A stretch of 64,000 nucleotides of DNA from Eledone cirrhosa (GCA_964016885.1 OZ024744.1:28945108-29009107); one strand, 5' to 3'; counted from the stretch's first letter, positions 12,661 through 26,026 are shown. The notes: generated by a model from the letters alone, not told the origin. Numbers and translations are program-made.

Positions 12661-15600
12661 TAGAGTGGTCATGTAGGAGTCAGAACAAAAAGTACCCAGT
12701 CCACACTGTAAAGTTGTCATGTAGGTGTCACAACAAAAAGTACCAAGTTCACACTGTAAAGTGGTCATGTAGGTGTCACAACAAAAAGTACCCAGTCCAC
12801 ACTGTAAAGTGGTCATGTAGGTGTCACAACAAAAAGTACCCAGGCCACACTGTAAAATAGTCATGTAGGCGTCACAATAAAAGAAACCCACTCCACACTG
12901 TAAAGTGGTCATGTAGGTGTCACAACAAAATGCACCCAGTCCACACTGTAAAGTAGTCATGTAGGTGTCACAACAAAAAGTACCCAGTCCACACTGTAGA
13001 GTGGTCATGTAGGTGCCAAAACAAGAAAGTACCCAGTCCACACTGTAAAGTAGTCGTGTAGGTGTCAAAACAAAAAGCACCCATTCCACACTGTAAAGTG
13101 GTCATGTAGGTGTCTCAACAAAAAGTACCCAGTTCACACTGTAAAGTGGTCATGTAGGTGCCAAAACACGAAAGTACCCAGTCCACACTCTAAAGTAGTC
13201 GTGTAGGTATCACAGCAAAAAAACCCAGTCCACACTGTAAAGTAACCATGTAGGTGTCACAACAAAAATCACCCACTCCACACTGTAAAGTAGTCATGTA
13301 GGTGTCACAATAAAAAGTACCCAGTCCACACTGTAAAGTGGTCATGTAGGTGCCAAAACAAGAAAGTACCCAGTCCACACTGTAAAGTAGTCGTGTAGGT
13401 GTCACAACAAAAAGCACCCATTCCACACTGTAAAGTGGTCATGTAGGTGTCTCAACAAAAAGTACACAGTCCACACTGTAAAGTAGTCATGTAGAGGTCA
13501 CAACAAAAAGCACCCAATCCACACTGTAATGTGGTCATGTAGGTGTCACAATAAAAAGTACCCAGTCCACACTGTAAAGTGGTCATGTAGGTGTCAACAA
13601 AAAACACCCATTCCACACTGTAAGGTGGTCATGTAGGTGTCTCAACAAAAAGTACACAGTCCACACTGTAAAGTAGTCATGTAGGTGTCACAACAAAAAG
13701 CACCCAGTCCACACTGTAAAGTAGTCATGTAGGTGTCACAACAAAAAGTACCCACTCCACACTGTAAAGTAGTCTTGTAGGTGTCACAACAAAAAGTACC
13801 CAGTCCACACTGTAGAGTGGTCATGTAGGTTCCAAAACAAGAAAGTACCCAGTCCACACTGTAAAGTAGTCGTGTAGGTATCACAGCAAAAAAAACCCCA
13901 ATCCACACTATAAAGTATCCATGTAGGTGTCACAACAAAAATCCCCCAGTCCACACTGTAAAGTGGTCATTTAGGTGTCATATCAAAGAGGAACCCAGTC
14001 TAAACTGTAAAGTAGTCATGTAGAGGTCACAACAAAAAGCACCCAGTCCACACTATAAAGTAGTCATGAAGATGTCACAACAAAAAGCACCCAGTCCACA
14101 CTGTAAAGTAGTCACGTAGGTGTCACAACAAAAAGCACCCAGTCCACACTGAAAAGTAATCATGTAGGTGTCACAACAAAAATCACCCAGTCCACACTGT
14201 AAAGTAGTCATGTTGGTGTCACAACAAAAAGCAGCCAGTCCACACTGTAAAGTGGTCATTTCGGTGTCATAACAAAAAGTACCCAAACCACACTGTAAGG
14301 TGGTCATTTAGGTGCCACAACAAAAAGCACCCAGTCACACTCTAAAGTAGTCATGTAGGTGTCACAACTAAAAGCACCCAGTCCACACTGTAAAATAGTC
14401 ATGTAGGTGACACAACAAAAAGCACCCAGTCCACACTGTAAAGTAGTCATGTAGGTGTCACAACAAAAGCACCCATCCACACTGCAAGGTGATCATGTAG
14501 GTGTCACAACAAAAAGTACTCAGTCCACACTGGAAAGTGGTCATGTAGGTGTCACAACGAAAAGCACCCAGTCCAAACTGTAAAGTAGTCATGTAGGTGT
14601 CACAACAAAATACACCCAGTCCACACTGTAAAGTAGCCATGTAGTGTCACAACAAAATACACCCATTCCACACTGTAAAGTGGTCATGTAGGTGTCACAA
14701 CAAAAAGTACACTGTCCACACTGTAAAGTAGCCATGTAGGTGTCACAACAAAAAGCACCCAGTCCACACTGTAAAGTGGTCAGATAGGTGTCACAACAAA
14801 AAGTACCCAGTCCACGCTGTAAAGTAGTCTTGTAAGTGTAACAACAAAAAGTACCCAGTCCACACTGTAAAGTGGTCATGTAGGTGCCAAAATAAGAAAG
14901 TGCCCAGTCCACACTGTAAAGTAGTCGTGTTGGTATCACAGCAAAAAAAAGCCCAGTACACACTGTAAAGTAGCCATGTAGGTGTCACAACAAAAATCCC
15001 GCAGTCCACACTGTAAAGTGGTCATTTAGGTGTCATATCAAAGAGGAACCCAGTCTAAACTGTAAAGTAGTCATGTAGAGGTCACAACAAAACCATCCAG
15101 TCCACACTATAAAGTAGTCATGAAGATGTCACAACAAAAAGCACCCAGTACACACTGTAAAGTAGTCATGTAGGTGTCACAACAAAAAGCACCCAGTCCA
15201 CACTGAAAAGTAATCATGTAGGTGTCACAACAAAAAGCACCCAGTCCACACTATAAAGTGGTCATTTAGGTGTCATAACAAAATGTACCCAAACCACACT
15301 GTAAGGTGGTCATGTAGATGTCACAACAAAAAGCACCCAGTCAGACTGTAAAGTAGTCATGTAGGTGTCACAACTAAAAGCAGCCAGTCCACACTGTAAA
15401 ATAGTCATGTAGGTGACACAACAAAAAGCACCCACTCCACACTGTAAAGTATTCATGTAGGTGCCACAACAAAAGCACCCAGTCCACACTGCAAAGTGGT
15501 CATTTAGGTGTCATAACAAAATGTACCCAAACCACACTGTAAAGTAGTCATGTAGGTGTCACAACAAAAAGCACCCAGTCCACACTGTAAAGTAGTCATG

Positions 15601-15683
15601 TAGGTGTCACAACAAAAAGTACCCACTCCACACTGTAAAGTAGTCTTGTAGGTGTCACAACAAAAAGTACCCAGTCCACACTG
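12661..15683. repeat. 3.02-kb tandem higher-order unit, copy 2
   Basis: Direct copy of 9,639-12,660, with landmarks at 13,978 and 15,033. The longest minus-strand open run in the window (202 codons, 12,481-13,089) crosses the copy 1 to copy 2 junction. It exists because the join keeps the 48-bp phase, and this argues against it being a conserved gene. Confidence 0.92.
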
Positions 15684-17107
15684 TAGAGTGGTCATGTAGG
15701 TTCCAAAACAAGAAAGTACCCAGTCCACACTGTAAAGTAGTCGTGTAGGTATCACAGCAAAAAAAAACCCAATCCACACTATAAAGTATCCATGTAGGTG
15801 TCACAACAAAAATCCCCCAGTCCACACTGTAAAGTGGTCATTTAGGTGTCATATCAAAGAGGAACCCAGTCTAAACTGTAAAGTAGTCATGTAGAGGTCA
15901 CAACAAAAAGCACCCAGTCCACACTATAAAGTAGTCATGAAGATGTCACAACAAAAAGCACCCAGTCCACACTGTAAAGTAGTCACGTAGGTGTCACAAC
16001 AAAAAGCACCCAGTCCACACTGAAAAGTAATCATGTAGGTGTCACAACAAAAATCACCCAGTCCACACTGTAAAGTAGTCATGTTGGTGTCACAACAAAA
16101 AGCAGCCAGTCCACACTGTAAAGTGGTCATTTCGGTGTCATAACAAAAAGTACCCAAACCACACTGTAAGGTGGTCATTTAGGTGCCACAACAAAAAGCA
16201 CCCAGTCACACTCTAAAGTAGTCATGTAGGTGTCACAACTAAAAGCACCCAGTCCACACTGTAAAATAGTCATGTAGGTGACACAACAAAAAGCACCCAG
16301 TCCACACTGTAAAGTAGTCATGTAGGTGTCACAACAAAAGCACCCATCCACACTGCAAGGTGATCATGTAGGTGTCACAACAAAAAGTACTCAGTCCACA
16401 CTGGAAAGTGGTCATGTAGGTGTCACAACGAAAAGCACCCAGTACAAACTGTAAAGTAGTCATGTAGGTGTCACAACAAAATACACCCAGTCCACACTGT
16501 AAAGTAGCCATGTAGTGTCACAACAAAATACACCCATTCCACACTGTAAAGTGGTCATGTAGGTGTCACAACAAAAAGTACACTGTCCACACTGTAAAGT
16601 AGCCATGTAGGTGTCACAACAAAAAGCACCCAGTCCACACTGTAAAGTGGTCAGATAGGTGTCACAACAAAAAGTACCCAGTCCACGCTGTAAAGTAGTC
16701 TTGTAAGTGTAACAACAAAAAGTACCCAGTCCACACTGTAAAGTGGTCATGTAGGTGCCAAAATAAGAAAGTGCCCAGTCCACACTGTAAAGTAGTCGTG
16801 TTGGTATCACAGCAAAAAAAAGCCCAGTACACACTGTAAAGTAGCCATGTAGGTGTCACAACAAAAATCCCGCAGTCCACACTGTAAAGTGGTCATTTAG
16901 GTGTCATATCAAAGAGGAACCCAGTCTAAACTGTAAAGTAGTCATGTAGAGGTCACAACAAAACCATCCAGTCCACACTATAAAGTAGTCATGAAGATGT
17001 CACAACAAAAAGCACCCAGTACACACTGTAAAGTAGTCATGTAGGTGTCACAACAAAAAGCACCCAGTCCACACTGAAAAGTAATCATGTAGGTGTCACA
17101 ACAAAAA
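15684..17107. repeat. 3.02-kb higher-order unit, partial copy 3
   Basis: At the TAGAGTGG at 15,684 the sequence continues as from 13,813 (offset 1,871), skipping the first 1.15 kb of the unit. It runs with landmarks at 15,849 and 16,904 to about 17,107. There CAACAAAAAG is followed by TACCTAGTCAACACTG instead of CACCCAGTCC, and the match ends. Homology at the left junction extends back to about 15,540. Small differences are present, such as AGTACAAACTG at 16,442 against AGTCCAAACTG. Confidence 0.9.
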
Positions 17108-20100
17108 GTACCTAGTCAACACTGTAAAGTGGTCATGTAGGTGTCACAACAAAAAGCACCCAGTCCACACTGTAACGTGGTCGTGTAGGTGTCACAACAA
17201 AAGCACCCAGTCACACTGTAAAGTAGTCATGTAGGTGTCACAACTAAAAGCAGCCAGTCCAGACTGTAAAATAGTCATGTAGGTGACACAACAAAAAGCA
17301 CCCACTCCACACTGTAAAGTATTCATGTAGGTGCCACAACAAAAGCACCCAGTCCACACTGCAAAGTGGTCATTTAGGTGTCATAACAAAATGTACCCAA
17401 ACCACACTGTAAAGTAGTCATGTTGGTGTCACAACAAAAAGCAGCCAGTCCACACTGTAAAGTGGTCATGTATGTCTCACAACAAAAAGCACCCAGTCCA
17501 CACTGTAAAGTAGTCATGTAGGTGTCACAAAAAAATACACCCAGTCCACACTGTAAAGTATCAATGTAGTGTCACAACAAAATACACCCAGTCCACACTG
17601 TAAAGTGGTCATGTAGATGTCACAACAAAAAGTACCTAGTCAACACTGTAAAGTGGTCATGTAGGTGTCACAACAAAAAGCACCCAGTCCACACTGTAAC
17701 GTGGTCGTGTAGGTGTCACAACAAAAGCACCCAGCCCACACTGTAAAGTGGTCATGTAGGTGTCACAACAAAAAGTACCCAGTCCACACTGTAAAGTAGT
17801 CATGTAGGTGTCACAACAAAAAGCACCCAGTCCACACTGTAAAGTGGTCATTTAGGTGTCACAACAAAATGTACCCAGTCCACACTGTAAAGTGGTCATT
17901 TAGGCGTCACAACAAAAAGTACCCCTCCACACTGTAAAGTGGTCATGTAGGTGTCTCAACAAAAAGTACCCAGTCCACACTGTAAAGTAGTCATGTAGGT
18001 GTCACAACAAAAAGCACCCAGTCCACACTGTAAAGTGGTCATGTAGGTTTCACAACAGAAAGTACCCAGTCCACACTGTAAAGTGTTAATGTAGGTGTCA
18101 CAACAAAAAGCACCCAGTCCACATTATAAAGTAGTCATGTAGGTGTCACAACAAAATACACCCAGTCCACACTGCAAAGTAGCCATATATGTCTCACAAC
18201 AAAAAGTACCTAGTCCACACTGTAAAGTAGTAATGTGGGTGTCATAACAAAAAGCACCCAGTCCACACTGTAAATGATCATGTAGGAGACACAACAAAAA
18301 GTACCCAGTCCACACTGTAAAGTGGTCATGTAGGAGTCAGAACAAAAAGTACCCAGTCTACACTGTAAAGTGGTCATGTAGGTGTCACAACAAAAAGTAC
18401 CAAGTCCACACTGTAAAGTGGTCATGTAGGTGTCACAACAAAAAGTACCCAGTCCACACTGTAAAGTAGTCATGTAGGTGTCACAACAAAAAGTACCCAG
18501 TCCACACTGTAAAGTGGTCATGTAGGTGTCACAACAAAAAGTACCCAGGCCACACTGTAAAATAGTCATGTAGGCGTCACAATAAAAGAAACCCAGTCCA
18601 CACTGTAAAGTGGTCATGTAGGTGTCACAACAAAATGTACCCAGTCCACACTGTAAAGTAGTCATGTAGGTGTCACAACAAAAAGTACACACTCCACACT
18701 GTAAAGTAGTCATGTAAGTGACACAACAAAAATTACTCATTTCACACTGTAAAGTGGTCATGTAGGTGCCAAAACACGAAAGTACCCAGTCCACACTCTA
18801 AAGTAGTCGTGTAGGTATCACAGCAAAAAAACCCAGTCCACACTGTAAAGTAACCATGTAGGTGTCACAACAAAAATCACCCACTCCACACTGTAAAGTA
18901 GTCATGTAGGTGTCACAATAAAAAGTACACAGTCCACACTGTAAAGTGGTCATGTAGGTGCCAAAACAAGAAAGTACCCAGTCCACACTGTAAAGTAGTC
19001 GTGTAGGTGTCAAAACAAAAAGCACCCATTCCACACTGTAAAGTGGTCATGTAGGTGTCTCAACAAAAAGTACACAGTCCACACTGTAAAGTAGTCATGT
19101 AGAGGTCACAACAAAAAGCACCCAGTCCACACTGTAAAGTGGTCATGTAGGTGTCACAATAAAAAGTAGCCAGTCCACACTGTAAAGTGGTCATGTAGGT
19201 GTCACAACAAAAAACACCCATCCCACACTGTAAAGTGGTCATGTAGGTGTCTCAACAGAAAGCACCCAGTCCACACTCTAAAGTAGTCATCTAGGCGTCA
19301 CAACAAAAAGTACCCAATCCACATTGTAGAGTGGTCATTTAGGTGCCAAAACAAGAAAGTACCCAGTCCACACTGTAAAGTAGTCGTGTAGGTATCACAG
19401 CAAAAAAAAACCCAGTCCACACTGTGAAGTATCCATGTAGGTGTCACAACAAAAATCCCCCAGTCCACACTGTAAAGTGGTCATTTAGGTGTCATATCAA
19501 AGAGGAACCCAGTCTAAACTGTAAAGTAGTCATGTAGAGGTCACAACAAAAAGCACCCAGTCCACACTATAAAGTAGTCATGAAGATGTCACAACAAAAA
19601 GCACCCAGTCCACACTGTAAAGTAGTCACGTAGGTGTCACAACAAAAAGCACCCAGTCCACACTGAAAAGTAATCATGTAGGTGTCACAACAAAAATCAC
19701 CCAGTCCACACTGTAAAGTAGTCATGTTCGTGTCACAACAAAAAGCAGCCAGTCCAGACTGTAAAGTGGTCATTTCGGTGTCATAACAAAAAGTACCCAA
19801 ACCACACTGTAAAGTAGTCATGTTGGTGTCACAACAAAAAGCAGCCAGTCCACACTGTAAAGTGGTCATTTCGGTGTCATAACAAAAAGTACCCAAACCA
19901 CACTGTAAGGTGGTCATGTAGGTGTCACAACAAAAAGCACCCAGTCACACTGTAAAGTAGTCATGTAGGTGTCACAACTAAAAGCACCCAGTCCACACTG
20001 TAAAATAGTCATGTAGGTGACACAGCAAAAAGCACCCAGTCCACACTGTAAAGTAGTCATGTAGGTGTCACAACAAAAGCACCCAGTCCACACTGCAAAG

Positions 20101-21460
20101 TGATCATGTAGGTGTCACAACAAAAGGTACTCAGTCCACACTGGAAAGTGGTCATGTAGGTGTCACAACGAAAAGCACCCAGTCCACACTGTAAAGTAGT
20201 CATGTAGGTGTCACAACAAAATACACCCAGTCCACACTGTAAAGTAGCCATGTAGTGTCACAACAAAATACACCCAGTCCACACTGTAAAGTGGTTATGT
20301 AGGAGCCAAAACAAAAAGGTACCCAGTCCACACTGTAAAGTAGTCGTGTAGGTATCACAGCAAAAAACCCCCAGTCCACACTGTAAAGTAGTCATGTAGG
20401 TGTCACAACAAAAATCACTCAGTCCACACTGTAAAGTGGTCATCTAGGTGACATAACAAAAAGGAACCCAGTCCAAACTGTAAAGTAGTCATTTCGGTGC
20501 CATAACAAAAAGTGCCCAGATCACACTGTACGGTGGTCATGTAGGTTTCACAACAAAAAGCACCCTGTCCACACTGTAAAGTAGTCATGTAGGTGTCACA
20601 ACAAAAAGCACCCAGTCCATACTGTAAAATAGTCATGTAGGTGACACATCAAAAAGCACCCCGTCCACACTATAAAGTAGTCATGTAGGTGTCACAACAA
20701 AAAGCACCCAATCCAAACTGTAAAGTGGTCATGTAGATGCCACAACAAAAAGTACCCAGTGCACACTGTAAAGTGGTCATTTAGGTGTCATAACAAAAAG
20801 GAACCCATAAAAACTGTCAAGTAGTCATGAAGATGTCACAACAAAAAGCACCCAGTACACACTGTAAAGTAGTCATGTAGGTGTCACAACAAAAAGCACC
20901 CAGTCCACACTGAAAAGTAATCATGTAGGTGTCACAACAAAAAGCACCCAGTCCACACTATAAAGTGGTCATTTAGGTGTCATAACAAAATGTACCCAAA
21001 CCACACTGTAAAGTGGTCATGTAGATGTCACAACAAAAAGCACCCAGTCACACTGTAAAGTAGTCATGTAGGTGTCACAACTAAAAGCAGCCAGTCCAGA
21101 CTGTAAAATAGTCATGTAGGTGACACAACAAAAAGCACCCACTCCACACTGTAAAGTATTCATGTAGGTGCCACAACAAAAGCACCCAGTCCACACTGCA
21201 AAGTGGTCATTTAGGTGTCATAACAAAATGTACCCAAACCACACTGTAAAGTAGTCATGTTGGTGTCACAACAAAAAGCAGCCAGTCCACACTGTAAAGT
21301 GGTCATGTATGTCTCACAACAAAAAGCACCCAGTCCACACTGTAAAGTAGTCATGTAGGTGTCACAAAAAAATACACCCAGTCCACACTGTAAAGTATCA
21401 ATGTAGTGTCACAACAAAATACACCCAGTCCACACTGTAAAGTGGTCATGTAGATGTCAC
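17100..21460. repeat. 4,361-bp higher-order unit, copy 1
   Basis: The sequence from about 17,100 recurs from 21,461 at a constant offset of 4,361. Aligned points include TACCTAGTCAACACTG (17,109 and 21,470), the landmark (19,492 and 23,853) and GGAACCCATAAAAACTG (20,800 and 25,161). Copy 1 includes the second domain I cassette, the landmark cassette and a run with TTCGGTGCCATAAC. At 20,821-20,830 a GTAGTCATG joins the CCCATAAAAACTGTCAAG monomer to TGAAGATGTCAC. At the matching place in copy 2 it continues TAGATGTCAC. Confidence 0.93.
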
Positions 21461-21564
21461 AACAAAAAGTACCTAGTCAACACTGTAAAGTGGTCATGTA
21501 GGTGTCACAACAAAAAGCACCCAGTCCACACTGTAACGTGGTCGTGTAGGTGTCACAACAAAAG
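21041..21564. repeat. 524-bp tandem unit, copy 1
   Basis: It begins at CACCCAGTCACACTG (47-bp monomer) and recurs at 21,565. Aligned marks are ACTAAAAGCAGCCAGTCCAG (about 21,080 and 21,604), GTATGTCTCAC (21,307 and 21,831) and GTATCAATGTAGTGTCAC. The unit is eleven monomers, several of them short. In the larger copy at 17,204-17,727 the segment is present only once. Confidence 0.9.
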
Positions 21565-24500
21565 CACCCAGTCACACTGTAAAGTAGTCATGTAGGTGTC
21601 ACAACTAAAAGCAGCCAGTCCAGACTGTAAAATAGTCATGTAGGTGACACAACAAAAAGCACCCACTCCACACTGTAAAGTATTCATGTAGGTGCCACAA
21701 CAAAAGCACCCAGTCCACACTGCAAAGTGGTCATTTAGGTGTCATAACAAAATGAACCCAAACCACACTGTAAAGTAGTCATGTTGGTGTCACAACAAAA
21801 AGCAGCCAGTCCACACTGTAAAGTGGTCATGTATGTCTCACAACAAAAAGCACCCAGTCCACACTGTAAAGTAGTCATGTAGGTGTCACAAAAAAATACA
21901 CCCAGTCCACACTGTAAAGTATCAATGTAGTGTCACAACAAAATACACCCAGTCCACACTGTAAAGTGGTCATGTAGATGTCACAACAAAAAGTACCTAG
22001 TCAACACTGTAAAGTGGTCATGTAGGTGTCACAACAAAAAGCACCCAGTCCACACTGTAACGTGGTCGTGTAGGTGTCACAACAAAAGCACCCAGCCCAC
22101 ACTGTAAAGTGGTCATGTAGGTGTCACAACAAAAAGTACCCAGTCCACACTGTAAAGTAGTCATGTAGGTGTCACAACAAAAAGCACCCAGTCCACACTG
22201 TAAAGTGGTCATTTAGGTGTCACAACAAAATGTACCCAGTCCACACTGTAAAGTGGTCATTTAGGCGTCACAACAAAAAGTACCCCTCCACACTGTAAAG
22301 TGGTCATGTAGGTGTCTCAATAAAAAGTACCCAGTCCACACTGTAAAGTAGTCATGTAGGTGTCACAACAAAAAGCACCCAGTCCACACTGTAAAGTGGT
22401 CATGTAGGTTTCACAACAGAAAGTACCCAGTCCACACTGTAAAGTGTTAATGTAGGTGTCACAACAAAAAGCACCCAGTCCACATTATAAAGTAGTCATG
22501 TAGGTGTCACAACAAAATACACCCAGTCCACACTGCAAAGTAGCCATATATGTCTCACAACAAAAAGTACCTAGTCCACACTGTAAAGTAGTAATGTGGG
22601 TGTCATAACAAAAAGCACCCAGTCCACACTGTAAATGATCATGTAGGAGACACAACAAAAAGTACCCAGTCCACACTGTAAAGTGGTCATGTAGGAGTCA
22701 GAACAAAAAGTACCCAGTCTACACTGTAAAGTGGTCATGTAGGTGTCACAACAAAAAGTACCAAGTCCACACTGTAAAGTGGTCATGTAGGTGTCACAAC
22801 AAAAAGTACCCAGTCCACACTGTAAAGTAGTCATGTAGGTGTCACAACAAAAAGTACCCAGTCCACACTGTAAAGTGGTCATGTAGGTGTCACAACAAAA
22901 AGTACCCAGGCCACACTGTAAAATAGTCATGTAGGCGTCACAATAAAAGAAACCCAGTCCACACTGTAAAGTGGTCATGTAGGTGTCACAACAAAATGTA
23001 CCCAGTCCACACTGTAAAGTAGTCATGTAGGTGTCACAACAAAAAGTACACACTCCACACTGTAAAGTAGTCATGTAAGTGACACAACAAAAATTACTCA
23101 TTTCACACTGTAAAGTGGTCATGTAGGTGCCAAAACACGAAAGTACCCAGTCCACACTCTAAAGTAGTCGTGTAGGTATCACAGCAAAAAAACCCAGTCC
23201 ACACTGTAAAGTAACCATGTAGGTGTCACAACAAAAATCACCCACTCCACACTGTAAAGTAGTCATGTAGGTGTCACAATAAAAAGTACACATTCCACAC
23301 TGTAAAGTGGTCATGTAGGTGCCAAAACAAGAAAGTACCCAGTCCACACTGTAAAGTAGTCGTGTAGGTGTCAAAACAAAAAGCACCCATTCCACACTGT
23401 AAAGTGGTCATGTAGGTGTCTCAACAAAAAGTACACAGTCCACACTGTAAAGTAGTCATGTAGAGGTCACAACAAAAAGCACCCAGTCCACACTGTAAAG
23501 TGGTCATGTAGGTGTCACAATAAAAAGTAGCCAGTCCACACTGTAAAGTGGTCATGTAGGTGTCACAACAAAAAACACCCATCCCACACTGTAAAGTGGT
23601 CATGTAGGTGTCTCAACAGAAAGCACCCAGTCCACACTCTAAAGTAGTCATCTAGGCGTCACAACAAAAAGTACCCAATCCACATTGTAGAGTGGTCATT
23701 TAGGTGCCAAAACAAGAAAGTACCCAGTCCACACTGTAAAGTAGTCGTGTAGGTATCACAGCAAACAAAAACCCAGTCCACACTGTGAAGTATCCATGTA
23801 GGTGTCACAACAAAAATCCCCCAGTCCACACTGTAAAGTGGTCATTTAGGTGTCATATCAAAGAGGAACCCAGTCTAAACTGTAAAGTAGTCATGTAGAG
23901 GTCACAACAAAAAGCACCCAGTCCACACTATAAAGTAGTCATGAAGATGTCACAACAAAAAGCACCCAGTCCACACTGTAAAGTAGTCACGTAGGTGTCA
24001 CAACAAAAAGCACCCAGTCCACACTGAAAAGTAATCATGTAGGTGTCACAACAAAAATCACCCAGTCCACACTGTAAAGTAGTCATGTTCGTGTCACAAC
24101 AAAAAGCAGCCAGTCCAGACTGTAAAGTGGTCATTTCGGTGTCATAACAAAAAGTACCCAAACCACACTGTAAAGTAGTCATGTTGGTGTCACAACAAAA
24201 AGCAGCCAGTCCACACTGTAAAGTGGTCATTTCGGTGTCATAACAAAAAGTACCCAAACCACACTGTAAGGTGGTCATGTAGGTGTCACAACAAAAAGCA
24301 CCCAGTCACACTGTAAAGTAGTCATGTAGGTGTCACAACTAAAAGCACCCAGTCCACACTGTAAAATAGTCATGTAGGTGACACAGCAAAAAGCACCCAG
24401 TCCACACTGTAAAGTAGTCATGTAGGTGTCACAACAAAAGCACCCAGTCCACACTGCAAAGTGATCATGTAGGTGTCACAACAAAAGGTACTCAGTCCAC

Positions 24501-25190
24501 ACTGGAAAGTGGTCATGTAGGTGTCACAACGAAAAGCACCCAGTCCACACTGTAAAGTAGTCATGTAGGTGTCACAACAAAATACACCCAGTCCACACTG
24601 TAAAGTAGCCATGTAGTGTCACAACAAAATACACCCAGTCCACACTGTAAAGTGGTTATGTAGGAGCCAAAACAAAAAGGTACCCAGTCCACACTGTAAA
24701 GTAGTCGTGTAGGTATCACAGCAAAAAACCCCCAGTCCACACTGTAAAGTAGTCATGTAGGTGTCACAACAAAAATCACTCAGTCCACACTGTAAAGTGG
24801 TCATCTAGGTGACATAACAAAAAGGAACCCAGTCCAAACTGTAAAGTAGTCATTTCGGTGCCATAACAAAAAGTGCCCAGATCACACTGTACGGTGGTCA
24901 TGTAGGTTTCACAACAAAAAGCACCCTGTCCACACTGTAAAGTAGTCATGTAGGTGTCACAACAAAAAGCACCCAGTCCATACTGTAAAATAGTCATGTA
25001 GGTGACACATCAAAAAGCACCCCGTCCACACTATAAAGTAGTCATGTAGGTGTCACAACAAAAAGCACCCAATCCAAACTGTAAAGTGGTCATGTAGATG
25101 CCACAACAAAAAGTACCCAGTGCACACTGTAAAGTGGTCATTTAGGTGTCATAACAAAAAGGAACCCATAAAAACTGTCAAGTAGTCATG
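21461..25190. repeat. 4,361-bp higher-order unit, copy 2 (3.73 kb, cut short)
   Basis: It matches 17,100-20,829 base for base apart from rare changes: TCAATAAAAAG at 22,317 against TCAACAAAAAG, CATTCC at 23,291 against CAGTCC, and AAACAAAAACCC at 23,763 against an unbroken A run. The match stops at 25,190, and copy 1 carries another 630 bases that this copy lacks. Its right third also serves as the left part of the 2,545-bp duplication. Confidence 0.92.
21565..22088. repeat. 524-bp tandem unit, copy 2
   Basis: Direct copy of 21,041-21,564. One visible difference is AATGAACCC near 21,752 where copy 1 has AATGTACCC. The copy ends where CACCCAGTCACAC is replaced by CACCCAGCCCACAC at 22,089. It lies across the junction between the two 4,361-bp copies and is best explained as a by-product of that duplication, because copy 1 of the large unit ends with the same kind of sequence with which copy 2 begins. 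Confidence 0.88.
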
Positions 25191-26026
25191 TAGATGTCAC
25201 AACAAAGAGTACCCAGTCCACACTGTAAAGTAGTAATGTAGGTGTCACAACAAAAAGCAGCCAGTCCACACTGTAAAGTGGTCATGTAGGTGTCACAACA
25301 AAAAGCACCCAGTCGACACTCTAAAGTAGTCGTGTAGAAATCACACCAAAAAACACCCAGTCCACACTGTAACGTGGTCATGTAGGTGTCACAACAAAAA
25401 GCACCCATTCCTTGCTGTAAAGTGGTCATGTAGGTGTCACAACAAAACCACCCAGCCCACACTGTAAAGTGTTCATGTAAATGTCACAACAAGAAGTACC
25501 CAATCCACACTGTAAAGTAGTCGTGTAGGTATCACAGCAAAAAACACGCAGTCCACACTGTAAAGTAGCCATGTAGGAGTCACAACAAAAATCTGCCAGT
25601 CCACACTGTAAAGTTGTCATTTAGGTGTCATATCAAAGAGGAACCCAGTCCAAACTGTAAAGTAGTCATGTAAAGTTCACAACAACAAGCACCCAGTCCA
25701 CACTATAATGTAGTCATGAAGATGTCACAACAAAAAGCACCCAGTCCACACTGTAAAGTAGTCATGTAGCTGTCACAACAAAAAGCACCCAATCCACACT
25801 AAAATGTAATCATGTAGGTGTCACAACAAAAATCACCCACTCCACACTGTAAAGTAGTCATGTTGGTGTCACAACAAAAAGCAGCCAGTCCACACTGTAA
25901 AGTGGTCATTTAGGTGTCATAACAAAAAGTACCCAAACCACACTGTAAGGTTGTCATGTAGGTGTCACAACGAAAAGCACCCAGTCACACTGTAAAGTGG
26001 TCATGTAGGTGTCACAACAAAAAGGA
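23482..26026. repeat. 2,545-bp tandem unit, copy 1 (spans the domain I/II boundary)
   Basis: The sequence from about 23,482 recurs from about 26,027 with a constant offset of 2,545: landmark at 23,853 and 26,398, second landmark at 25,628 and 28,173, and GTAGAAATCACACC at 25,335 and 27,880. It contains one landmark of each domain, AGTCTAAACTG after the first and AGTCCAAACTG after the second, so the domain boundary lies inside it. Confidence 0.92.

Larger units (their letters stand above)
1..25300. repeat. Satellite domain I (older-named variant set)
   Basis: This part is marked by a set of monomer variants not seen, or hardly seen, further right. The 49-bp landmark monomer is followed by AGTCTAAACTG. 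Other private marks are CAATAAAAGAAACCC (about 737, 2,955, 4,011, 5,588, 9,855, 12,875, 18,580, 22,942), CCAAAACAAGAAAG or CCAAAACACGAAAG, CCACTCCCCACTG, and AGTGTTAATGTAGG (about 3,465, 7,730, 9,359, 18,087, 22,448). Several large recent duplications (listed separately) make up much of its second half. The right edge is placed near 25,300, where GTAGAAATCACACC first appears. The numbering I and II is mine and implies no age. Confidence 0.75.

Noticed and set aside
12481..13089. 202-codon minus-strand open frame, and about 100 others of 60-194 codons, as protein genes
   Set aside because: All are the same 16-residue repeat generated by a 48-bp monomer. They end wherever a 46-, 47- or 49-bp monomer shifts the frame, the longest one spans a duplication joint, and none has unique flanking sequence, a promoter or a non-repeat domain.
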